This document shows positions 34,421 through 44,640 of a stretch of DNA of 64,000 nucleotides, in pieces. A program made the position numbers and the translations under genes. Every line of letters begins with the position of its first letter. Position 1 is the stretch's first letter. The stretch is from Pinus tabuliformis (Eukaryota; Streptophyta; Pinopsida; Pinales; Pinaceae): assembly GCA_031772625.1 (NCBI GenBank), contig CM062812.1, forward strand, positions 727,544,300-727,608,299, in the 5' to 3' direction. Under the pieces are notes generated by a model. The model ran no database searches. It was not told the DNA's origin and saw only the letters and a list, made by a program, of their open reading frames with translations.

Positions 34421-35386
34421 TCATCGAGAATCTAGGTACCAAACATCTTTACTAGTATTTTCACCTTTGGCATAAGATAAAAATAAGTGATCTGGAGGAT
34501 ACTCACCGCTTTCTTGAGCATAATTAGCATTTTTAGCTTCTTTCAATCTACATTCTCTTTCAAAGTGGCCATACCTATTACAATAATAATATTGAACATT
34601 TCTCTTATCAAATCCACCTCTACCTCTTCCACTTGAGCCACCTCTTCCTCTACCTCTTGAATAATTTTGGCTTTTCCATTTACCTTGATCTTGATTGATT
34701 TTTTCACTATTGCTTCTTGCATCTTCATTCTCTGTAATTTGTAATTTAGAGGAAAAAGCTTTCTCTACACCTTCAAAAGTGTCCTTCAATCTTTCTTCAT
34801 GAGACATCAAAGATCCAACCAATTGACCAAATTGTAGTTTTGTCAAATCCTTATTTTCTTCCATGATTATGGAAACATGATTCCATCTATGTGTTAAATA
34901 TCTCAATACTTTTTTAATTAAAACTTCATTACTTGTAGTTTCTCCAAGTGTAGCCATTTTATTGACCACATCTTTGACTCTCACACAATAGTCACTCACA
35001 CCTTTAGCTTCTTGCATCTTCAAATTCTCGAACTCTCACTTCAATGTTTGAAGCTTGACCACCTTAACTTGATCACTACCTTGGTAAGCTTCTTGCAGAG
35101 TCTCCCAAGCATCTTTGGCAGTTTTTTCTCTTGATATTCTTGGAAATAAGATCTTATCAAAAGTTATCTGAATGTGAAACAAAGCTTGAGCATTCTTCTT
35201 CCTTGCTTCCTTTCTTGTTGTTCTTTCATTGGATGTAAGAGCATTCCAATCACCTAGCTCCTCATATCCTGATTCAACAATATCCATCAAATCTTTTCCA
35301 ATAAAAAAGGTTAGCATCTTAATGCACCAATAATCATAATTGTTGCCATCAAATTCTGGAACTGGCATCTGGTTAGAATTTGACAT
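34421..35386 (-). pseudogene. Copia gag and protease start, with stops
   Basis: The frame starts MSNSNQMPVPEFDGNNYDYW, a typical UBN2-type gag N-terminus, and continues with KDAWETLQEAYQGSDQVK. One TGA at 35036-35038 interrupts it in the conserved LK-EFENLKM segment. Reading resumes in the same frame through VSDYCVRVKDVVNKM, an RGRGRGG basic stretch and a zinc knuckle. The knuckle has lost its first cysteine: YYYCNRYGHFEREC has Tyr where Cys is expected. The protease motif follows as WYLDSR then a stop, so the glycine of DSG is also replaced. Its ATG lies about 70 bases inside the 5' LTR junction. Confidence 0.9.
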
Positions 35387-35438
35387 GATTAACTTTGGTG
35401 AAATTCTAACAATAAAAATTTAACCCAAAACAATTTTA

Positions 35439-35453
35439 CCTTCTCTAATACCA
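35439..35453 (-). other. Primer binding site of the intronic copia element
   Basis: On the minus strand TGGTATTAGAGAAGG lies two bases inside the 5' LTR. It resembles the tRNA-Met site TGGTATCAGAGC with changes. Confidence 0.8.
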
Positions 35454-35455
35454 CT

Positions 35456-35515
35456 TGTAGAATATGAAATGGCTTCTTTAAGCCAACTGATAAGCCAACA
35501 TAACTATGAAGAAAA

Positions 35516-35566
<51 letters not shown>

Positions 35567-35839
35567 ATCAAACAAATAAAACACAATTACTGTGTGAGCT
35601 AAAAACTATTGTAAATCTCAGATATTATTTGAACCATTAACTACATTATTATATAGTAAAATTATTACTAAAATGATTAACAATCAACTCTGAAACAAAT
35701 CTACTGACATTACAACTAATTTCCAACACTGACCACCCTAACAATTTGCTGCCTTGCTGCCCTAATTTTGCTAAGAACACAAAATCTGCTGACTAATTTG
35801 TCAGCGATTTACATAACTAATTAAGAATTATTCCCAACA
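35456..35839 (-). repeat. 5' LTR of the intronic copia element
   Basis: 384 bases; longer than its partner because an ACACAC...ATATAT microsatellite at about 35517-35568 replaces a short ACATATAAAAAA run. Similarity to the other LTR is otherwise continuous to CCCAACA. Confidence 0.92.
35517..35568. repeat. (CA)n(TA)n microsatellite within an LTR
   Basis: A simple ACACAC run passes into ATATAT inside the 5' LTR of the intronic copia element. The other LTR lacks it, so it expanded after insertion. Confidence 0.92.
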
Positions 35840-35844
35840 TCCAT

Positions 35845-37239
35845 CCTATATAAATAGGGGAGTTTTCTTATCTCATTTAACACATCAACATGCTTGAATA
35901 CATGACTGAGGCAACCGAGTTCTTGAAGGAGGTCGAAAGGTTGTTTGTTTTTGTGTTATCTTCTACATCAGGGTCAAGATTCTCCAAGATGGACAACAGA
36001 AGACTATAAAGAAAGGTTTGGACAATTTTCTATCGGTAATTTATCCTTGCAGGTTCGAGTTCTGGAGAAGAAATATAGGTCAAGTTAGTGCACTGTTTTC
36101 TGGGCTAGTCTATGGTTAACATTAGGGAGAAATTCTCTCATTGTGAGGTTGTAACTCTGATCTATTACCTCAGGTAGGGCCACAGGTTTGTACTAGACTA
36201 CATGATGGGGCCGAGTTGCTTAATCTGGGTACAGACTAGCCTAAAGGGTAGCACCATGCATGTCAAGTACAACTGCAGTTAAAAGGAGGAGTTTTTGGTG
36301 CAGTTAGAGGGGACAACCATGATCAATAAGTAGGCCTAACTAGACCAACCCTCTTCAGCGGTATGTCTTAAGCTCATGCCAAAATTGTAGTTTTGAATGG
36401 ATCATTTATTTGTCTAAGGGTTGTGATGTTAGTTGGCAAGTCAATATTGACTTTGAATCGGTGTACTCTATCCATGGGGGCTTCACTGTTGGAAAAATAC
36501 CATATCACGTAGGTTCATATTAGGGGAAATATAATGAGTAAAAAATGACATAATATATTGTGGGATATATAGGGGGTAAATGGTTTTTATATTGGCAAGT
36601 ATCAAAAATGGAGCTCAAACTTAGTGAAAAAATATAAATGGGTATAAAAAATGTTAAAGAAAAAATGGATCCCTACAATATCTAGTGGAAATAAGGGTTC
36701 TTAAAATTAGGAAGGTGTATTGGGTTCATATCGGTAAGGGGTTAAATAATGTGATTTTTAGGGGTATTTTCCAATATGTAGCCAAATTAAAGGTATTGTT
36801 TTATATCCCATGAACACATGTGATACGTTAGAGATTCATTGAGTGAAGCCACCGTGAATCTATGTCTCTCTGGTGAACATTTGATAATTAATAATAAGAA
36901 TATTTGATCAAGGGCTTTCCCCATATTGAGATATTTTAGAGTTTAGCCATATTCTTGTGTTCTTTTATCTTGGCTTGTCTTCAACATTTATCATTTATGT
37001 TCCTTTATAAGTTAAATGATTAATGTGATTGCTAATAAATTAATGAGAAAATGGTTTAATGAAGTAACAAAGTAGCCAATGAACAAGTAAGTGTGGGTAA
37101 ACTACTGACCACTAGCTAATGAACAAACCACTGTGGTTAAACTACCAACAACTAATTTGCAAAAGAACTTGACAAAATTTCATCGAACTATTCTGTATTC
37201 AATCCAATTTACGATCCAGCTAAAAATGACCTTCAGACG
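35845..37239. other. Intronic sequence split by the copia insertion; promoter-like start
   Basis: Joining 30396 to 35845 restores the sequence before insertion. Just after the junction comes CCTATATAAATAGGGG (about 35845-35860), a good TATA-box shape, followed by a pyrimidine-rich start-like stretch. No conserved coding sequence follows. It may be the core promoter of an older mobile element that includes the hairpin repeats at 29.4-29.8 kb, but I could not identify one. Confidence 0.45.
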
Positions 37240-37720
37240 ATGTTCCACCAAGGTTCTGGGACGAGGGGGCGAGGATACGCGGGAGCGGCCTATGCAAAAA
37301 CTCGCCGCCAATTTTTAGGAAACGTGGGGGGATTTCAAGGTCTTAAAAGCTTATAAATATAAAATATAATTTATAAACTGAGTCCACTACGACAATTGGG
37401 TTTAAATTGGAAAGCTACAACATATGATCATTGATATGAATATCATTATCTAATATCATATAAATTTAAAATTCTAATTTATAATCATACATCATACATT
37501 ATGATTAAAGTTTAAACCATATTGATGTTCCACTTCCTACTATGAACATTGAACAGTGAATAGTGAATATTGACATAAAATTATAAAAGTCAAGTATGAT
37601 ACATCAAGAGTCAAAACTTTATAGAGTCAAAATAACATAAGAACATCAACATATCGAAAGATAAATGAGCATAATTTTGCTCAAGCCTCAAGGTAATGCC
37701 CCGCTAGTCTTTGCATCTAG

Positions 37721-38060
37721 CTACTGCATGAATAAATAAGGATCAACCATATCACCATCTGAATCTAAATCACTAGCATTCTCAAACCTGCTAAGTGGCA
37801 CACCAACCAACGCTATCTGTCTCTCATCAAGTCTCTCCTCCATATCCACTTGTGCATCATCCTCTGGATCAACATCTAATCGTGTTGATGGTCCCTTCAA
37901 ATACACAGGTGTCTTCCTATTCTCAAGACGTAGGGCATTGTGCATAGCAACTAACTTCTCCGCTCTTTTAGAGGTAAGCTTGTTCCTCTTGGTAGAGTGG
38001 ATGAAGCTATATGTGGACCAATTCCTCTCTGCTGTAGAGGAACTAGGAGTGTCTTGTGAA
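37721..38060 (-). pseudogene. hAT transposase C-terminal dimerisation domain
   Basis: On the minus strand the reading from about 38060 gives ERNWSTYSFIHSTKRNKL, TSKRAEKLVAMHNALRL, then an acidic tail ending DPYLFMQ and a stop at 37721. ERNWS followed by STKRNKLTSKRAEKLV is the signature of the hAT family C-terminal dimerisation domain. The start shown at 37945 is only an internal methionine; the conserved block begins upstream. The zinc finger and RNase H-like catalytic parts were not found in the remaining fragment, so this is the 3' end of a larger gene that has been lost. Confidence 0.85.
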
Positions 38061-38149
38061 TGGAGTGAGGGGCCAGGGTGAATAATGAATTAAATTTATA
38101 AGAAAACAAATTGAAACCCTAAAGTATTAAAACTAATGTTAAATTTTAA

Positions 38150-38405
38150 TTATAAACAAAAGTTTATTTAAAAAAATCGGGCCCCTCGACCCCCCACTTC
38201 CCTCCTCGACCCCGCCGCCTCGACCCCCCACAACCCCTCACGACCCTCTTTTCGGAAACGACCCCTCAGCACAAGGAAACGTTCCCTTGACACGTCCCCC
38301 TACGTACCCTATTTTTTGAGAGCATGGGGAAACGACCCCTTCTCATCTCCAAGTCCCCGGAGCGGGGGGGAGCTAGGGAACTAGACCACTAGGGGTGGGG
38401 GCGAG
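38150..38405. repeat. GC-rich CGACCCC-type degenerate repeat block
   Basis: Repeated CTCGACCCC, CGACCCCTC and AAACG(A/T)(C/T)CCCTT words in a region otherwise AT-rich, e.g. 38176-38240 and 38255-38280. It forms the inner part of the right end of the hAT remnant. Confidence 0.7.
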
Positions 38406-38425
38406 TCCCTGTGGAACATTGCCTT

Positions 38426-38513
38426 AACATGTTATGCTATATGTCATTCTTACAGTGGACAGAAAATTTAACATGTTATGCTATATGTCATTCTTACAGT
38501 GGACAGAAAATTT
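38426..38513. repeat. Perfect 44-base tandem duplication
   Basis: A 44-base unit that starts AACATGTTATGC and ends GACAGAAAATTT occupies 38426-38469 and, without a mismatch, 38470-38513. Identity of the copies points to a recent event. It begins only 7 bases outside the hAT remnant. Confidence 0.95.
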
Positions 38514-38963
38514 CTCTGGTTCATTTTGAATGATGCTTTTTTCGATTATTTGAGAAGAGTGTATTATTATGGAAATTAAAGCGTCAAAGAGGAATTACAA
38601 ACAAGGAAATTTAATGATAGAAGAGAAAATTAGAAAAATAAATAAAATAAAATGTAAATAGATCTAGATCTTGTTCTTCCATTTTACTTTTGTGTTTTTC
38701 CTATTTTCATTGATATTATAAGGCAGAACCTATGGTCAAAAACTATAAACAGTATTATAAATAATCAGGCAGGTTTCCACAGGTGTTTCTCCAGAAACGT
38801 ATTACTCACCAAAAATAAGGAACAAGTGCAGAAACGAGGTTTCTTATGACCTATTGGTTCCTTCCAAAGATGATAAGTTACGAATTAAATAGATGTATTC
38901 TGTCTCTTCTCTTTGCCTTTAATTTAAAGGAAGAGTAATCTAAACGTGAGGTGATTTTTACAG

Positions 38964-39115
38964 CTCCTATTTCCTGTGGTCTTTTGGTGTAAAATAATTT
39001 ATTCTAAATAGTGCACCTATTTCCAGTGGTGTCTTGGTGTAAAATAATTTGTTCTGAATAGCGCAGTACCTATTTCCTGTGGTGTTTTGGTGTAAAATAA
39101 GTTATTCTAAATAGT
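38964..39115. repeat. Three-copy tandem repeat of about 50 bases
   Basis: The words CCTATTTCCTGTGGT, TTGGTGTAAAATAA and TTCTAAATAGTG recur in the same order at 38966-39013, 39016-39064 and 39069-39115, with a few substitutions. Confidence 0.9.
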
Positions 39116-41555
39116 GAACGGGATGTCTTAAAATGCAAGCGAGTGAGATGTGTTAACAGACCCGGCGTATTTAGCTCAGGACTGTCACGTAGAGGTTATA
39201 GAAATGCTCCGCTTATAGTTTTTTTCCTTCTCGGCATATTTGTAAACAGACATGAAGTTCACTCAACCAAAAATATTCATAATCAACTAACGTGCTTCTT
39301 CTTTCCATTCCACCAAATTTATGCTTCCTGCAATTTTTGATATGATCGTTCTTTTGATGAAGCATGTGGAAGTTTGGAGCCAAAACACATTCAACTGTAA
39401 CCTAAAAAGTGCTCCTCCATCTTTGGTTTAGCATCATGTCTTCTCTTGCTGCTTTTCTGTTCTATTCCACCAAATGTATGCTTCCTGCCATTTCAGCGGA
39501 TGATCCTTCCATAGGATGAGAATGTGAAATTTGGTATTAGAGAACAATATTACGTAAGTTTAAAAAATGACTAAAATGACTGTAGAGGTTATTTCAAAAT
39601 TTATAATTCATTTGCACATAAGGATATAGGAAAAGGCACATCTATTTATTTCATAAATGAACGGCCTTCCGTACGGAGAGGTTGTGACTAGATAATTAGA
39701 TATCTGAAGCAGTGACTAGATAATTACTTATCTGATACAAAAAATAACATTTTAGGGATGGTTTAAATACGAATGAGAACAATTTTAAAAATTATTTTTA
39801 TCGAGAAAAATGTAATAAAAATGAAAATAAATACATTAGTTTGATTAAAAATATTTTATTTCTTTATTCATTTTCTTTATATCATTTTTAATATTTTTCA
39901 TTATTTTTTTTAGTATTGAAAATATGGTTATGTTCCACTATTTGATGTATAAGAAGAAGCTTTATAACATGGAAACCAAGAGACTCTCTCTAAATGCTCG
40001 TAATTCTAGCAAAATCTCCTACAATCTCCTACCTCCGGCTCAAGTGGGACTGGAACAAGGATGTCAGTCATGCCTTGATTTTTGGGGGTTAAAGGAGGTG
40101 ATCATCTTGGAGAATAAAGATAATACTAAAAGATCTATTACTTCCCAATTTAAGGAAAAAATGTGGGATGATAAAGAGCTAGAAGTGAAAAGGGAACTAA
40201 TGTATTATAAGGAGGTGATCAACCCCACTCTCTCAAAACTAAGGTATTTTAAGGAGGTGAGCAAGCTCACTCTCTCTAATTATAATTATCTTTGTCTTGA
40301 CTAGTGCTAAGAAGAAAATAAACATTGCAAAGATAAGAATTAATCCCATGAGCTTTGAATCGAAACCGGGCGTTTCTCTATTCCAAAAACACCATCGGGA
40401 GGAAGAATCTGTCAATTGTGTGATACTAAGTGGATTGAACATGAAAATAACTCTCTTGGATTTCTCGACTCTTACTCACATCTATTCTCATCTCCCAAAG
40501 ATTTGCCACACTACCAACCTTCTTGACTTGTTATGTCAGGAAAGCTATAATGATTTAGGAAAGCTTCTACTTTTTTTCATAAGGTTTGATAGACCTCATT
40601 GGTGTCAATGGACATTAATCAACATCATCATTCCATCTCCACAAAGCTCTTAGTATTTTTCCCATTATATTGAGAAAAGACACAACTCTTAATATTCGGA
40701 AAAGACATAGATCTAACATGAACATAAGAAAATAAAGTACACCAACATCCCAACATAGAGATACATTTCTCTAATAAAATAACATTAGGATCAAAGCGGA
40801 ACTATACTACTATCACTCTTCCTATTATATGAATACATATACATGCTTTCATTGTGGAGGCTTTTATGTATATGAGTATCCATCCATATAATGCATTCAT
40901 TAAGAAATATTATATATATATATTGATATCAATCCTTAGACATCAAAATGTCAGCCATCTCATGCGATAAATCTAGTTCTTAGATCTCATAGGAATTTAA
41001 AAAAAATTATTTACCAAATTATCTATCAAATAAAGTTTTTTTTATAATAATCGTTAGAAAAGTGATTTGTTTGATAACCCATTCATATTTTACATTTAAT
41101 GACACTTTCGAAAATGTGATCCAAGGGGCTTTATCGAACCTATGGGAGTTATTTCCATCCTTTAGCTAGAAATATGTCATTTTTCATTTGTACTATATCA
41201 CTATATTATATTTATATATGCATGGTATTTTATAAATTAAAATTATAAAAAAAATATATTAGAGGAAAAAGAAATATATTATGAACTTAGGTCAAAAGAA
41301 AATAAAAAAAATAAAGTCTACCCTATTATAATCTATAGCTTATTCATTAATCCATAATTATTTTTTCCCAAATTTTGAAATAAACTCTTTTAGAGTAGAC
41401 AACCCAGTTCATATCCATATCACTAGGAAAATTCCCTAGTGAAAATGGCCATGAATATATTTTCTTCGTAATATATTTTCTTCCATCTGTTACGAGGTGA
41501 TCATTTTGATAAAGATAAAATGATATTACAAATCATATAAGATGAACAAATGATT
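39116..41555. other. Intronic sequence without a recognised gene
   Basis: AT-rich, with no coding family recognised. The frame at 39924-40304 (126 codons) has no motif I know and contains a repeated nucleotide word AAGGAGGTGA. The frame at 40297-40653 is likewise unrecognised. Confidence 0.5.
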
Positions 41556-41741
41556 TTTTCACATCGATCTGGTCATTTATTAATCTCTAATTCTCAATAA
41601 ATAATGGATTTTAAGGATTTATTTTTGATAAAATACTTCTTCACGATCTTTTCACATCTATCTAGTCATTTATTAATCTCTAATTCTCAATAAATAATGG
41701 ATTTTAAGGATTCATTTTTGATAAAATACTTCTTCAATGTG
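41556..41741. repeat. Tandem duplication of 93 bases
   Basis: The unit with CACATCGATCT, GTCATTTATTAATCTCTAAT and AAATAATGGATTTTAAGGAT recurs with an offset of 93 bases (41560 and 41653). Only a few substitutions separate the copies. Confidence 0.93.
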
Positions 41742-43637
41742 TTATATGCAAATAATAGAAAAACTATCATTGTTGAATTAGATGCAACAATAAATTCCAA
41801 AATAAAAATATCAAAACCTTGTAATAAGACAAATGTTCTCATTTACAAATTAGATACCCTATATCATCAATGACTACATTAATCTTAATGGAAGCCTTTT
41901 CAAATATTTTTAAATAAAAGGACCTCAAAACTTTTCCAAATAAATATTATATATTTATTGTTTAATTAGATCTAATAACTTATTTAGTATAAGTTTATGT
42001 ATATTCCCCCCCATAAAATTCTATATTAAAGTGTCCAGGCTTCTAAATTTATCATACTGAGTACACATCACTTTTTATGTAAATTAAAACTTTATACCGG
42101 TTATTATACCTCTTTTGAAGGGGGCACTGCTTTAATTGACATTCGTGTTTAAGGGGCTACTGCTCTAACAGACCTCCAGCGCATAGGCTCAGACCGGATG
42201 AGATGGCAGTTTGTTTACCTCTATTGCTTATGTTTTTATGGTTCTGTAGATTATACATGGTAGCGCGTTTTGATAAAATTGACATCAAATTTATCAAGGA
42301 TATATTAGAAGGATTGTTATTGACAGAAGAGTATTGCTTACACCGAAATAAAGATGGAGACTATTTGGAAACCTACCCTCCAAATTGCATCCAACAACCA
42401 CCAGAATTTGCACCCAGCAACAACCTTTGCTAAGATCGATGTCAATTCCTACTTGTTCGTTGACAGACAAGATCACGTTATCGACTTAAACAGCCCTTTT
42501 GAACATGGTATGAACAAATATTTAGTGACATTGTCTATATTGGGTAATATAATAACTTGTTCCCTAGGCACGTTGTTAGAGTTGGTGTTCTTGTAATCTT
42601 ATATGTCCATAATCCTACTGTGGTCCAAGAAAGTCGGTGATGTTTTCCAACAGCGTTTTTGAGATGACAGGCTAAAAAAGCCTTCAGTCTGGTTAAGTTT
42701 CGTAATCTGAAAATGCTGTATTTTAATCATAAACCCAGTGTACTTTGGCTCTCATTCGTAGATAACTGCAAGAATGGGTGGATAGTGTCTTTTACTTGGT
42801 ACATAGTAGCCTTGATATTTGTTTATAGTTAGCCTTGTAAGACATATGAGAGCGCCTCGTAAATCACGTACAGGGAATATGAAGTCTAAGCACTAGTTTA
42901 AAGTTTGCTCTTGTAGGGTAAGGTTTCTTTCCCTGGTTACACAGATATGGATCAGGCTGAGATTATGGCAATAGGAAGTCCAGTTCTAGAGATATTCTCA
43001 TGCCCGCTTATGGTCCATTTTTCACATTCGAGCAAAATGTTCACTCCGGCAGGGAATAGATTTCTTTACCTGGTTACGGAAATATAGATTCGACTACAGA
43101 TTCTGATAATAATAAGTTCAAAGATTCTGAGTCGGGTTTTAAAATTCAAATCTTAGTGAGGATAACTTTGATAGAGTCCAGCGCTTTAAAAATCAAATCT
43201 ATGTTAGCATTAAAGGAGCATGCTTGAATGGAAGGTTATTCAACTAACTCTAATCTCATCTAATTTTGAAATCTATCACTATTTACCACTTCACGGCGTA
43301 TACTATTAGAACTATCAATAAATATTAAAACTTTTGTCTACAAAAGAGCAGAAATACTATATAGTTTGTATACGTCGTTTGAATCTATTTGAAAACTCTT
43401 GAATCTCTCTTGTTTTCAGAAGAGTTTATGTATGTGCGTCAAATGACTATGGTTTAGCCCATCTACAAGTATCCGTTTATAGAAATATCTGAAAACCTAG
43501 GCAGTAAAAACAGGTATGTTCTCTAATTGAAAATATTATATCTTTAAATAATAAGAATCAGAAATATGCAACTTTAGCTTTGCCACTTTTATGTGCATAT
43601 TATTCCCCATCCCATCCAGAGTATAGATTGTTATTAC
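41742..43637. other. Donor-side part of the LBD intron
   Basis: No retroelement motif is visible. A plus-strand frame at 42203-42433 starts MAVCLPLLLMFLWFCRLYM, a hydrophobic stretch like a signal peptide, then a hydrophilic 55-residue tail. It has no family match that I can name, and being antisense inside an intron it may be chance. Confidence 0.45.
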
Positions 43638-43827
43638 CAGGTCTCAAATGCTCGGGGCCGTTGCATATCAGATTCATCAATCCCGTGCGCCCATAGAACT
43701 TGGCTAAGAAAGCGGTGGCATTCGCCTGAGACTCTGGGCTCCTTATCCATTGGAGGCAGGGCCTGAGAACGCAGGACTCGCTGCAGCCCTTCCGGAGGAC
43801 TCGACATCCATTGCAGCTCAACCTCAT
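43638..43827 (-). CDS. Class II LBD transcription factor, exon 1 (LOB domain start)
   Basis: Exon 1 encodes residues 1-63 plus the first base of codon 64. ATG at 43825-43827 (minus strand) gives [15 protein letters not shown], the invariant start of class II LBD proteins; the longer upstream-extended frame from 43965 is rejected for that reason. The zinc-coordinating block CX2CX6CX3C is complete (Cys5, Cys8, Cys15, Cys19). [29 protein letters not shown] and GPEHLRP follow, i.e. the C block and most of the GAS block. The donor GTAATAA begins at 43637. The plant-specific protein would bind DNA in the nucleus. The C-terminal half, with EAR-like motif, is 21 kb away at 21788-22422. The domain is intact and I see no disabling mutation. 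No specific orthologue is claimed. Confidence 0.92.
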
Positions 43828-44640
43828 GATTATAAAAGCTGTTTTGACAAAAACAAACAAACGCAGGCAACGATGGGAGAAATATAGTATTCGGTCAATC
43901 TCCGGGCTTACAACATCGAGGGAAATCGGCCCTAAACAAAAAGAAATACCACTACAAACTTGCAAAATCTATGGGGAAAAACCACCGACATGAGTCTGTA
44001 GATCCAGTGGTTCTGTGAATGAACTGCAAACTACTCGATTTCAAGAGGAGCCGCTTTCGTTTCAAGGGGCGTAATAGACGGGTTCGCGAGGTGGGCCGCG
44101 GTACAGTCAACCGGAGGCACGCTCTGCAATTAAAAAAACAAGCATTCTTCTACGTGATTTCACGGTGCCACCTCGGCTAGATTCGGGTTCTTTCTCCAAA
44201 AACAGATTGGCAGCCGTTGGTTTTAGCCACAACTTCAGGTCACCTCACCTTTGGATTTTCTGATAATTATATCTTTGTTTAAGTGTTTTTTAATAATTTT
44301 AAATCTGTTTTTAGCGATCGCAGTACCTATCGTGTCGCAAGTTAACACATGGAAACATTATTCCACGCTCCTGACTCCAAACTGGAGGTCGAACTCAATG
44401 AATCTCCAAAACAGTTAAACGTTTTCACGAATGTCGAAAAGGTTGGGACCGACCCTTTCTTTTCAGTGAATGAATCTCCGAAACAGTTGAGCGGTTTTCA
44501 ATGAATGTCGAAGTGGTGACGAAGGTTCCGACCGAGAGTTGCCTTAATTTGCCCAAACCTTTCTTTTCAATATTCTTTTTCACCCAATTTAATACCCAAA
44601 ATGTGAGGACGGTGTGGACGGAGCTTTAGTTTAATTGACC
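43828..44640 (-). promoter_or_regulatory. Upstream region of the LBD gene
   Basis: Sequence just 5' of the LBD start codon on the minus strand. It is less AT-rich than the intron, with a CG-containing stretch at about 44040-44130. A TATA-like ACTATATTTC (minus strand) lies around 43883-43892, only ~55 bases from the ATG, so it would leave a very short leader; I give it little weight. A degenerate duplication lies at 44393-44540. Confidence 0.45.
44393..44540. repeat. Degenerate tandem duplication upstream of the LBD gene
   Basis: The series TGAATCTCC, AAACAGTT, GTTTTCA, GAATGTCGAA and GACCGA occurs twice, offset by about 72 bases (44398 and 44470). The copies have diverged. Confidence 0.8.

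Larger units (their letters stand above)
30392..35844 (-). mobile_element. Ty1/copia retrotransposon inside the LBD intron
   Basis: Direct LTRs at 30397-30747 and 35456-35839 begin TGTAGAATATG and end CCAACA on the plus strand. Flanks are TGCAT at 30392-30396 and TCCAT at 35840-35844, an imperfect 5-bp target duplication. Coding runs on the minus strand: gag, protease, integrase, reverse transcriptase, RNase H. The element is broken by several stops and frameshifts and by a solo LTR at 32046-32640. It lies in the same orientation as the LBD gene. Confidence 0.93.
37240..38419 (-). mobile_element. hAT-type DNA transposon remnant
   Basis: A minus-strand fragment of hAT transposase (37721-38060) lies between inverted ends. 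ATGTTCCAC at 37240-37248 is mirrored by GTGGAACAT at 38411-38419, and both ends are followed inward by unusually GC-rich sequence (GGGACGAGGGGGCGAGG on the left; CCCCTCGACCCC-type repeats and GGGGGCGAGTCCCTG on the right). At ~1.2 kb it is much shorter than an autonomous hAT element. A matching 8-bp target duplication was not found, so the outer limits are tentative. Confidence 0.7.
22423..43637 (-). other. Giant phase-1 intron of the LBD gene (21,215 bases)
   Basis: The donor is GTAATAA just after position 43638 and the acceptor is GCAG just before 22422, both on the minus strand. Removing this segment restores a continuous LOB domain at exactly the place where plant class II LBD genes have their intron. 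A second AG lies 12 bases upstream of the acceptor (TGCAG then 12 bases ending GCAG); it would keep the frame and insert four residues. The intron holds a non-autonomous LTR-element remnant, a SINE-like stretch, a copia element with a nested solo LTR, a hAT remnant and several tandem duplications. No other host gene was recognised in it. Confidence 0.88.

Noticed and set aside
39924..40304. 126-codon frame as a gene
   Set aside because: No recognisable motif; part of it comes from a repeated AAGGAGGTGA word.
43600..43965. The 121-codon frame as the LBD protein in one exon
   Set aside because: The conserved start is MRLSCNGC at 43827, and the frame past LRP reads through the splice donor into non-conserved sequence.
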